Notes under the pieces: model-generated
What the model was told of the DNA's origin: nothing
Seen by the model: the letters and a program-made list of their open reading frames with translations, nothing else
The model's database searches: none
Made by a program: the position numbers and the translations under genes
In this document: one piece after another, positions 1-10,735 of the stretch
Position numbering within the stretch: the first letter of the stretch is position 1
Layout of the letters: each line of letters begins with the position of its first letter
Source: Bombyx mori
Taxonomy: Eukaryota > Arthropoda > Insecta > Lepidoptera > Bombycidae
Direction: 5' to 3'
Length of the DNA: 64,000 bases
Assembly (NCBI RefSeq): GCF_030269925.1
Contig: NC_085128.1
Location: 13,146,501 to 13,210,500, forward strand

Positions 1-1388
1 TACGAGTAATTACGGGGCTTGCTAATCTGGGTTTCCTAGCGCACTCTGGGAGTCTTGACTAAGAATCCTCGCTGATCTGCGAGGGTGAAAACTACGCGCC
101 GCTTTTAACACAAGAGGTCAGAATTTTGCTGAAACTATGTGAAGTTAATCGTATATTAAAACTACTGCAATAGATGCTAAATATAATACTTTGTAATTGA
201 AATCCTCTGCAGACTTTGACCATCGTCCGAATCTGCCAATTTCTGTCGTAAATAACAAAACGTTTCGGTTTGAGAATAGCGGAATAATTATGTTAATGTC
301 AATCAATATATTGTTAAGCATCGAGATTGCACAAGAGTTTAAGACATTCAAGGACGTAATAGACAATTTTACCTTCATAACAAAATCGTCAATTTACATA
401 TATCCAAGCATAACACATATTACCATCGTTATATCTATGAACGACGTCCGAACAGAACATCGACAAGAGGGTAATCAAATTTAACGACAGCCGTTGGATT
501 GCATTCAGTAGTTTTGCAGATAAACCGACAGCAGGTTAAAGATTTTAGTCGAATGTACCTACATCAATTGAAATAATGTAAATTGTATTTACAAAAGTTG
601 CTTGCATTAATAACCTACCAGTTGAGTAGTAATATTTAAGTTTTGATTAATTATCTCTATTTCTCTCGGAGATGCAAATATCCTTTCTCATGAAAAGATA
701 TGAACTCTGGAATCCGATCAGCGGAACGATGCTCAGGCGTATATCACGATAGAGTTTTTAAAAGTTTGTCGTCCGGTCTGGTGCTATGTATTCTATGTAG
801 CTGTCTCTTTTTTTATTTACTAATAGAGTATCAAATCAAAAAAGTTGTTAATATTTGAAATAGATACCTACATTTTGCCTTTGGGCATTTCCAGCTTGGC
901 GTTGTTATCGTAAATTCAATATTAATACCGATGCTGGGCCCGTTATCCAAACTCATTTTAAGCAGGATATGAATAGGTCGTAAAGAATTGTACGATAACG
1001 CGTTTTCAATCATGAAACGGAATTCGTGAAATTACAGCCATGTAACAAAATATATAGAAGCTGTCATAACAGTAATATAAAAAGAATGAAATAATACAGA
1101 CCAATCAACTTGGTACGACTTAACTTAAGCATTGGGTACAATTGCTTAAACTGAAATTTAAAACAAATCAATATTCAGTTATAGAGATCAAAATCTTTAG
1201 TGAGGAAGATTTCACTAATGAACTATAACTGTAAGGGTTATCTAAAAATCCAGTGAATAAATATAATATTATGTATAGTTTAATAAGAATTTTAACGTAG
1301 ACAACTTCGTATAGAAGAAAATTTACGACCAACGAATCAGATAGGAAGTTGAGGTATTCTTAAACGTTTGCTCTGTGCTCTGTTGAGT
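1..1388. other. Left flank, nothing recognised
   Basis: AT-rich, no convincing exon or known repeat. A short hairpin cctcgctgatctgcgagg is at 67-84. Presumably canoe intron or upstream DNA. Confidence 0.4.
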
Positions 1389-1552
1389 TCAGTAATTCTG
1401 TGAGACTCCTCATGGGTCGGACAATGCTCGCGGTGGTTCACAATGGGAATACACGGTCGGGAACGTGCGGGCGCAGGACGCGGCAGTCGCCTAACAGACG
1501 CCGCACTGCGCGCCCCTGTACCGCGCCTCCGGCATGGATTGGGGTATCCGCC
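1389..1552 (+). promoter_or_regulatory. Candidate alternative promoter and first coding exon for canoe
   Basis: In an AT-rich setting, 1400-1760 is GC- and CpG-rich. TCAGT at 1389-1393 matches the arthropod initiator, with GGACA near +29 resembling a downstream promoter element, one base off normal spacing. An ATG at 1534-1536 has G at -3 and +4, a TAA in frame upstream at 1492-1494, and after six codons (MDWGIR) plus one base meets GTAAGT at 1553. That phase-1 end joins in frame with the phase-1 start of the exon at 14831, giving 4,506 bases (1,502 codons including stop) through to the canoe stop. It could equally be an untranslated exon of another transcript, or chance. No transcript evidence. 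Confidence 0.35.
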
Positions 1553-2589
1553 GTAAGTTTGTTTCCACAACTTTTATTTCGGCACCCGCCACACGTCTGG
1601 CACTGGAACTCAAATAACAGCAATACCGGTCGGCCGTCAGCGTCGCTGCGATCGAAACCGATAGTAAACAAACGCATGTGGACCGGTAGAGTAGTCCGAC
1701 CGGTGTGTCCGCTGATGCCGGTCGACTGGTTGCTGTCGGTATTTTTAACTCGTTTCGTGGTTCGATGTCCGTTCGTTCGCGGAATCGATATGCATAATAT
1801 AGTTCTAAGTAGTTTCAACTTCGGCAATAGTTAAAGTTTTATGGATTATCCGGACAGTGCACAATGGATGTTTGAGGAACATTGCAGTATTTTAGTAAGT
1901 TCAAACTTTAACATATTTTATACCGATTTTATTCTTCGTTCGTGAACGGGACGGAACTTTCTAAATGTCTTGTACCGTCATCGAAAAAGCTTGGATGTTT
2001 CTTTTGTCTTAATGCAAACCCGTTTTATTTCGCGGGGAATGCGGCGTTAAAGAACACTTTTTATAACCGTCGGTCATAAAGTGTTATGTCTACGAGTAAT
2101 ACAACCCTAGCCATTATCTCGCAATAAGAGCAATGCCTGAAACGACTTGTTAGTGAAGAAAAACGGTTAGCTTCACGTGACAGGAAAAAGCCAAATAGAT
2201 GGCAAGCGCTCCCGAGCAAAACAAGACGTTAAAAGGGACCTACTTCATTTATATTTATAAGGAACCGTTTGTACTGTCCATCATCAATAGATGATTTTAT
2301 TTATTTTGCACGTACTTTATAAAGCGTTGTCTTAATTAAAGGCATACCTTTGGTTTATTCGTCGATTTAAAATGCAACGAGAATTATAAAAGAGTTGTTA
2401 CGCAAACGGCTTTGATTATAATGTATACTGCGAAACGAACAATTTGACATACCCGTGTATTGTGCTGGTGATTGTGTAAAAGTTACTTCATAAAAACTAT
2501 TCAACGTTAACTGTAGATATACACATATATTGATTTCATTACCACTAAATCCTTTAATAACATAACTCCTCTTACAGTTTAATCTTGTA

Positions 2590-2831
2590 TTTTTTTTATT
2601 GCTTAGATGGGTGGACGAGCTCACAGCCCACCTGGTGTTAAGTGGTTACTGGAGCCCATAGACATCTACAACGTAAATGCGCCACCCACCTCGAGATATA
2701 AGCTCTAAGATCTCAGTATAGTTACAACGGCTACCCCACCCTTCGAACCGAAACGCATTACTGCTTCACGGCGGAAATAGGCGGGGAGGTGGTACCTACC
2801 CGTGTGGACTCCCAAGAGGTCCTACCACTAG
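2590..2831 (-). mobile_element. Bm1 SINE body
   Basis: Poly(T), tgcttagatgggtggacgag to gaggtcctaccactagt. Head missing. Confidence 0.85.
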
Positions 2832-3218
2832 TGAAAAACTTTTTATTGTCATTACATTCTTTAAATAAAGTACCTTGCAGTTGTGGTCACGGACGAATTA
2901 GGTTTTGTTCGTCGACCCTTGAGTATTGTGCTAACCACTTAGCAACTAACTAGTGGTAGTTGGATTTGAAACGTCAGAAATAATATGCTGATAATAAAAA
3001 CCGCAGGATTAAGTAATAGCAGTTTTGATTATGTCCACGACTCACGAAAACCGAAGAAAATATACGTTTGTAGCGTGTAGAATTTACTTCGGCTCACTTC
3101 ATTAAGATTTCACAATGCTATCGAAGGCAGACTTGTAGGAGCCATTTAATCGTAAGCGGTCTTCTATTCGAATATCAATAATGCAAAGAGAACAGACAAG
3201 CCAGTGCTTAACATTATT

Positions 3219-3457
3219 ACTGGTGGTAGGACCTCTTGTGAGTTCGCACGGGAAGGTGCCACCGCTCTGCCTGTTCCTGCCGTGGTGAAGCAGTAATGCG
3301 TTTCGGTTTGAAGGGTGTGGCAGCCGTTGTAACTGAGACCTTAGAACTTAATCTCAAGGTGGGTGGCGCATTTGCGTTGTGGATGTCTGTGGGCTCCAGT
3401 AACCGCTTAAAACCAGGTGGGCTGTGAGCTCGTCCACCCATCTAAGTAATAAAATTA
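3219..3457 (+). mobile_element. Bm1 SINE body
   Basis: ctggtggtaggacctcttgt to ccacccatctaagtaataaa. Head missing. Confidence 0.85.
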
Positions 3458-3617
3458 AAAACACTAAATTTTTATTACAAAACTAAAAAGTCTTCAAATC
3501 TCGAGAGAAAAATGAGATGTTACTGTCATTTGGAGCAATGAGTGGTCTACTGGCACGATTGAGTGCCTTTAATGTAAGACTGTTTGTCGTTCACTGTGTC
3601 CAGATATGATCCATGAC

Positions 3618-3812
3618 CTTTTTTTTCCTACCTAAGCTGATGATAGCCTTGAGAGGCTATGTCAGCGTAACCTAACAAGTAGGTGAGCTCATGGGGCTCA
3701 AACTTGATGACGTTGTTAACACTAACCCTAGCAAGAGCAGTGCTTTGCAGAATTCACCACTGGATCCGAAACGCAACCCACTGAGAAGATCCCGCGAGAA
3801 ACTCATTGGGCT
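3618..3812 (-). mobile_element. Family-2 retroposon with 11-bp target duplication
   Basis: Poly(T) and cctacctaagctgatgatag at the left, ending with ...actcattgggct at the right; the - strand reads as the family. The flanks tgatccatgac at 3607-3617 and 3813-3823 are identical. Confidence 0.8.
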
Positions 3813-3869
3813 TGATCCATGACAATTCCCAGCTTGATTTTTATACGGAAAGCACATGTGAGCCGTTCA

Positions 3870-4195
3870 TGCCTCGGTGTAGGGATGTTATTGCTTATCA
3901 GTATGATATGGATGGTGTTAAGTGATCATTGGAGCTTATGTCGCAGCGTCAATACTGCATTGACACTTGAGGTCGAAGTCTACAGCACAACACAACTGTA
4001 TTTGTACAACTGCAATGGCACCCTTTCAACTGGAAATCGTGACTATTTCGCTGCAAAAATAGGCAGGGTACCTATTCGTGGGTCCCATAAACGCCAGAGT
4101 AAAATTTATTACATTAACACAATTTTTTTTTTTTTGACTTTTGTTATTCCTTCATCGTGGAAGTTTATTTCTCCTGCTTGGGGAAGTACTTGTTT
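3870..4195 (-). mobile_element. Old degenerate Bm1 with part of the head
   Basis: gttattgcttatcagtatga, gtgttaagtgatcattggag, ataggcagggtacctattcg and tgttattccttcatcgtgga keep the order of a - strand Bm1. Strong divergence; the open frame across it is incidental. Confidence 0.65.
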
Positions 4196-4424
4196 TCCAA
4201 AAAAAATGTTGGGATTAAATATGAGCAATAGTTTTAGCTACTGCGTCAACTTTGTCAACACGTGCTTTTGCCATTTTGTACGTTTATTCAGAACGTTATC
4301 GTGTTTTCTGCTCAGTGATTTAGAAATACACCTCAAATAAGCCCGACATTGAAGTAGGTCGCAGCCGGTGAATTTCGATTATTTTTATTTTAAAACACCT
4401 TATATGACGGTATTCTTTGTGGCG

Positions 4425-4482
4425 TGTATGGGCTTCAGTGGCCATTTAACATTAGATAGACAATGGGCTCGTTCACCGTCGA
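4425..4482 (+). repeat. Degenerate Bm1 3' fragment
   Basis: gtatgggcttcagtggccat ... gggctcgttcaccgtcgatg resembles the last 60 bp of Bm1. Confidence 0.45.
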
Positions 4483-7219
4483 TGTAATTAAAAGCATTAC
4501 ACGAACTTTAGCAAAGCAAAAAAAAAATGTTTTCTTAGATCACGGTGAATAAAATATGTTTGAACGAAGTTTAAGACAAGGGTTCGATGGATGGCACACC
4601 TGCCCCACTAACCTGATAGAGTAGTAAATGCCAAAGACGGATAGTGTATTTGAGAACACGCTTAATGAATGTTGACCCTTTAATTATTTCATCACCTCGT
4701 GCGTATCATTGTAACAAATTTCATTATTATTTTCGCATGTTATATTATTAGAATGGTAGAAAGGTATTTTTGTACTTTGAATATGAGTTATACATCGAAA
4801 GCGTTCAAAATGTTGATCTCAAACAGAGGAATACAATAAATTATTACTTGTTCGCTTCCTGAAAAGTTCTTATACAGTAGGTATTAGCTTTTGTGAATTT
4901 GTATATCAAAGGTTCAGTCGGCATTCAAATTTATGGTAATGTAAACAACGGGCTTCGTGATTTAAAAAAATGTGCTAAGAATCTCTAAATTGTCTCCATC
5001 AATTTGCATTTTTTTTGTATTTTCTTTGTATTTTATACATAGTTCTAGGAGACATGAGTTTTTTAAAAGTTAAAAACAGTTTTCATTTTAAAGGATTCGA
5101 TAACAGGCAAGCATATCGTTACCAACATTCTCTTTAAAATTTCACCACCTTGTACGGCATAAAAATTCTCGAATACATGTTTCATAATTACTTACATGTT
5201 GGCTTTACACAATTATCTTTTCGAATGTGCCTCACTAAGTATCGAAAGAATAATAAAAAAAACACGTGTGGCACTCGGAGACTGCCGCGGTAAAGCTATT
5301 GCATAGCATTTTTTATCAACTTATGCAATTATAAATCGACAATAATAATTTAATATTAAAACAACAATAAAATAAGACCACGCTATATTTATGAACATTA
5401 ACACAAGCAAAACATTAACTGTTCCCTTCACACTCATAACCTAGACCGCGCGAGGGAGAGATGGGCAGACTTTTCATGATGTGCATGCGGCAGTGCGACG
5501 TCACGCCGCGCGCTTATTCACAAACACTACACAAGCGCAACGTGTGAATGTGTTGAACGTAAGCTACATAGTAGGCGTAGTGGGGGTGTCAGGTTATTTT
5601 CGTTACGGAATTTCTTGATTCAGTCGCCGCGCTCAAAGCTCGCGATAAAATCTATGCAATAGCTTAAACAGCAAATTGAATTGCAAAATCTTGATAATTT
5701 CGTAATCCTGAATGTGTATTAGAATGCATTGTTGTAATAGTCCGTATCATGCAGAATGACGTATGCACAAGGTCTTGTGTTTGACAGGAGCGCATCCGCG
5801 ACATTGCGTGCCTTAGCTCGTTGTCGGCGAGTCCACTGCTGCACCCACCTCCTGTCTGATGTTATCGTAGCCGTCGCACACACGCATTCCGTCACAATAG
5901 CTACGATATGCGGAACGTTGTGACCCACATACATAATGTTTGATTTACTCTACAAAACACTCCTCTCATTGTCTTCGATGCGTTATCCGTGATAGTTTGA
6001 TAGCAACTGCAGTTATAATCAGTATGGAGAGTAAGAGTTCCCGCAATAGAAGCGGGAATATTATTCTATTTAAGGACAAATACGTGTAGTTTTAGTAAAT
6101 TAATGAACCCGTCATTTAAACATTATTTCGGACGGTTGTCTACAAAAACAGGTGAAAGTTACAAATATTTCAGTCAAAAGTAATTTTCATTAAGAAAGTG
6201 TGGATACAAAAACTGACCTTACCGGAAAAAAAAAGAAAAACTCATCGTGTTCTATTGAGCAATCAGAAACATGAAAAACAAGTAGGTACGTAAAGGTCAC
6301 ACCTATTCGAAAAGGTTTTTCTGCGAAGCTGACCGGCCCATATCACTCTGTGTATAATGCGGAGTGGCGTTTCAACGATTTCGATTTCTATTCGATTGCG
6401 GGACTATACGGTATCCGATGTTAGAGTACGCTTTTGACGTTATTCTGCAGTCTGAACGGGAGCAGCTTTTGTGACCTACGTCATATTTAATATTCGAAAT
6501 GGTTTTTTATCACGTGTATAACACACATTTCACGGTTGAGGTCGCGTCGTGCATGCGAATACATAGAAAATTGTGTTAGTTCACGCTGTAAACTGTTTGA
6601 TTGTGGACAGTAGTTGTGCGTATTGTAAGAGGCGCGTACTCGATTGTGGTATTCGGAATACAGTATTTTTGTTTTAAAACGAAAATCGTTTAAGCAACAA
6701 GTCTATCTACTGCGTGTCTACGCGGACACGCAGCCCATTCTGTTAATAACGCCCCTGTAGATCTCGTGAACGATAAAAGTTTCCATAGTATTCACGTTGT
6801 AAAGTGGTCGTCTTCTAGTCTAAATTAGTCTGAACCAAACAAAAAACAACAAAACAGTGTTTATTTCGGTAAATTGGGTTTTTTTCTTTATAAAGTAAAC
6901 GTTGCGATATTATTATTATGCATTAATTTACTTTGTGAAGCTAAGAAAGGAAATAAGTGGGACGATCTTAACTGAATTATTCACAATACGGCTTTGTATA
7001 GTCTAGGGTTCTATTGAATTCTTAGTGACTCCTACACACGGTCGACTTGCTACAATCTTATAAGATAGCTCTTATTCTTTTAACTATTAGTTGAATTAAT
7101 TACCTTTAGCAGCGTCGTAATTCGTCACGATTCAGGGATCATACAATTAGCAAAGATAATGGTCCTTTTCAAAAAACTTCGAACGATGCAATAGAATTTC
7201 GGTCTATTATGTTAGTTAC

Positions 7220-7398
7220 ACGGATGGGTACAAGCAGCGTGGGGCGTCCTCCAACCAGGTGGACTGACGACTTAGTGCGCACGGCGGGAAGTCGTTGGAT
7301 GCGGAAGGCGGAGGACCGCATTATGCGGAAGGCATTGGGGAAGGCCTATGTCCAGCAGTGGGCAGATAAAGGCTGATGATGATGATGATGTTAGTTAC
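7220..7398 (+). mobile_element. 5'-truncated RTE-type LINE tail with 11-bp target duplication
   Basis: Frame reads GRPPTRWTDDLVRTAGSRWM then KALGKAYVQQWADKG and stop, the familiar C-terminus of lepidopteran endonuclease/reverse transcriptases. The 3' end is a (GAT)n run. Flanking repeat atgttagttac stands at 7209-7219 and 7388-7398. Confidence 0.82.
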
Positions 7399-9284
7399 GA
7401 TCTAACTCGCTCGCTTCAATGTACGTCGATAATCCTTACTTTTTTCATGAAAATATAATTATTATACGAGTTGTAAGAATCGGATCGATGAGTTTAATAA
7501 CACGTGTGCTGTAAATTAAGGCGAAGTTCATTTATTGTTTTATTGGCTTAGTTAGATGGACAAATGAAACATACAGCCTGGTAATTATCACCGCACTATA
7601 ACCGCTATATCTACAATTGTATTTTTAAGTGGGCAGCGTAATTTATCATTTTGGGAATTATGCGGCTACGACAACCGCTTAATGCTAAGCAAACCTTGTT
7701 TGCATAACAGATAAATGCTAAGAAAACGAACCGGCGAAAATTTGTGGTTTTTAAAGGTTATCAGTAGCCATAATTCATTCGACACCTTACTACAAGTGCT
7801 TTAGGTTTTGGTTACATTGCTATCTAGCGACTATCCCCAATCAGGATTTTTTCCCATGAAGACTGTTATTATTGTACAGGTATATGATTGAACTTTTAAT
7901 TTATTCGACGATTTCTCTAAGCCTTGAGTTACCCGTCGGATGAATGCTTGCATAAATTAGACAGAATCCAGTTAATCCCAACAGAGTGGATTCTGCTTAG
8001 CTTATCGATTATTTATGCTACGTATAGACATTGTGTATGTTTTATCGTATTGATTCTGTAATAAATTTTAGGTTTAAATAAGACAAGTCATCCATAATTG
8101 GTACAGTTAAGTAATAAGAATTAGGGAATAATTGATTAAGTATTAAGAAGAATTTATATTTCCTATAGTTCTATGGGACTTCGAAATCATTTCTGCTGAA
8201 ATATCAATGTTCCTTGGTTATACCTATTTGGTTTACTCATTAATGATCTTGAATATTGTATCCCGCGGTCCGGACGTTTGATTCTCGTTTGAAGTCATTA
8301 TCATTCATAACGATATCTGGTGTTCGTACGTTTGTTCGTCCAGTGCCAACATACAGAAAGATCCTACCTTCAGAATATTGAATGTGGAACGTTTAACTTA
8401 AAAAGGATCTTTAATAGAAATACTAACATTTGAAACAAAACCTTATTCCAATTGGCATATAGTCACTGCGTTCGACTCAAATACGTAATACGTCGGTCAT
8501 AAAAATTTCACAGCCCAACAATAATTGATATTAAAATGATAACTTATCCTTAACCTGTATTGCATTCGTCATGACCCGTCCTACAGTCGTCCGTCATGAC
8601 GTGCCAGCGTTGTGTCACTTCAGTATCAATTAGACCGCCATTTTGAACTATCGTACGTTAAAAAACTAACAAACGCACCATGGAACGCTATAAACCGGGA
8701 GAAGTTTCAGCCCGCGAAATATGCTGTTGAATAAATCGTTTAGCTCACGTCTCAGGGACAATAATAAGGAAGTATTGCTCGGTAAGGAAGGAATCGATGA
8801 GAAAAATCAAAGTAACATGTTTGATTTTTTATTTACTGTGTGTTATTTAGTGGAGAAAAATATATTCAAAGCAAACGAAATACATAAAGGCAGCTAATGT
8901 TCTAATCTCAAATACTTTTTACTCTTACGTGCTGAATACGAGAAAGCACTATAAATGTACAAGAATAGTTAAGCTGTTATTTGTTTTGTGAAAGCACCCC
9001 AAATAGGAACCCGGCTCAAAACTCAGGTAAAGAGCAGATTCGTATGTTTAGTTGACAAGAACTTCTTATATCTACAGTCAAGTACATACATAGTTCAAAC
9101 TTTGGAGCCTCAAAGTGTTATTCTAAGCTCAATCAGACGACGAAACAATGCTTTAGAAGATTAAACTTGGCGTTTGGGCTACTGTGTATAATATATTCAG
9201 CGAACTTACTTATCCTCTTATGTTTGTGTACAATATTGTAAGCGTATTCGAAGCACACACGACTAAGTTGCATTTTAAATTTCG
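7399..9284. other. Probable intron, nothing recognised
   Basis: AT-rich; small frames only. Confidence 0.4.
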
Positions 9285-9372
9285 ACCTCATGTCTCAAAA
9301 TGGGTGGCGGCATTCACTTTGTGATGTTTATGGGGTCTGGTAACCATCCTGCGCCAAATATACCATGAGCTC
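9285..9372 (+). repeat. Degenerate Bm1 3' fragment
   Basis: tctcaaaatgggtggcggca ... ccatgagctcattctc, the distal part of the body only. Confidence 0.6.
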
Positions 9373-9614
9373 ATTCTCTTCTTCAAACTTCATTGAAAGT
9401 TTTGTATAAAATAATTTTGAAATAAACCAACTGAAAAATCTTACAGTAGATGCCAATACTGTGCTTGCTAAATTTTACTACATAGTTAATGATAAAAGTG
9501 CTTATAAATTTTTTTTATTAGACTCGTATGAGACGCCTGTGTCTTGTGAACTGACTTCACATAGTAAGTACCTACGTAAAGAAAAAAATACTGATTTATT
9601 TAATTTATGAAAAA

Positions 9615-10050
9615 CTAACCGCCCGCACAGACTCCGCTCGGGTCTTTAACAAAAAATTCAACGATATTTGACGTTGTTTTATTTTTTGAAAGAAAAGAAC
9701 ACTTATTGCGGCTTAACTATAATAGTTAGACATAGCTGTCGCGACACTTTTTGTAAATAATAATGTGTTCTACAAAGTCGTCCATTATTTTATTCTATAA
9801 TATCATCAATCGTTTTCGCAGGACACGCGATGTAAAGAATATTTTAGGTAATTTTTTTACACCTTGGGTTATATTATTTGAGTTTTAGTAAGGATCCCTA
9901 ATTTTTTCAAAAAAGATTATAGCCTATGTCACTCGCGAATAGTGTAGCTTCCAAACAGTGAAAGAATTTTTCAAATAGGTTCAGTAGTTTCAGAGCCTAT
10001 TCAATACAAACAAACAAACAAATTTTTCCTCTTTATAATATTAGTATAGA
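9615..10050 (-). mobile_element. Non-autonomous Helitron, 436-bp family copy 1
   Basis: The 5' end (TCTATACTAATATTATAAAG on the - strand) is at 10050 and the GC-rich 3' hairpin is near 9615-9645; the terminal CTAG is mutated (CTTAG-like). Same sequence as copies at 24179 and 46438. Confidence 0.75.
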
Positions 10051-10364
10051 TTAGTATAGAAGTATAGATAAAATTGCCACTTTCGACACTAAAATCATAT
10101 TTCATAATAATATTTTATACTTTTGAAAGCTGGCATAGATTTTCAAAGTAGTAAAAATAAAATTACTTTTAGCTTGTTTTATGTTACGCTTAAATTCTCT
10201 GGTGGCTCAGTAGTATCGTAGTATAAGCGTCAAGTGTTTCTCAAATTTTTGAATAAAGGTTCTTGATTGGCAACTATGTTATACTTACCGAAATAGTTAT
10301 TCTGTACCTAAGTCTTACGAGGGCTTACATGTGCTTGAGGTTAACACATAATGTTTGTAATTTA

Positions 10365-10735
10365 TCTATACTAATATTATAAAGCTGATGAGTTTGTTTG
10401 TTTGAACGCACTAATCTCAGGAACTGCTGGTCCGATTTGAAAAATTCTTTCAGTGTTAGATAGCCCATTTATCGAGGAAGGCTATAGGTTGTATAACATC
10501 ACGCTAAGACCAATGCAGGCGGAGCACCAATAAAGAATGTTTCAAAATCGGGTTTTTTTCCTTTTAAGAGCTTCCATCGCAACGAGTGCACGCAACTGCG
10601 GAAACGGTTAAAGTTTCGCTAAAGTAATGTATGAGTGAATTGTTGCCCTTTAAAATATCAAAAAAAAAAAATTAAGGTTGACTCACTATAATGTTTTTTA
10701 TGTTCCACGCGGACGAAGTCGCGGGCAAAAACTAG
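10365..10735 (+). mobile_element. Complete non-autonomous Helitron (371 bp)
   Basis: Begins TCTATACTAATATTATAAAG after an A and ends in hairpin ccacgcggacgaagtcgcgg plus CTAG before a T: insertion between A and T, TC start, CTRR end and 3' hairpin are all Helitron marks. Internal sequence differs from the 436-bp family. Confidence 0.85.

Larger units (their letters stand above)
1553..7208. other. Probable intron, repeats only
   Basis: Apart from Bm1 copies and the family-2 element listed, I see no gene. 5430-5620 is locally GC-richer (cgacgtcacgccgcgcgc) with no usable frame. Confidence 0.4.

Noticed and set aside
1400..1834. 144-codon frame in the GC-rich island, and its 129-codon antisense partner
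   Set aside because: No protein-like pattern; the frame differs from the one with the good ATG, upstream stop and GTAAGT donor. GC-rich DNA easily gives open frames.
3819..4340. 173-codon + strand frame
   Set aside because: It lies over an old, degenerate Bm1 in reverse and reads like chance translation of a SINE and its flank.
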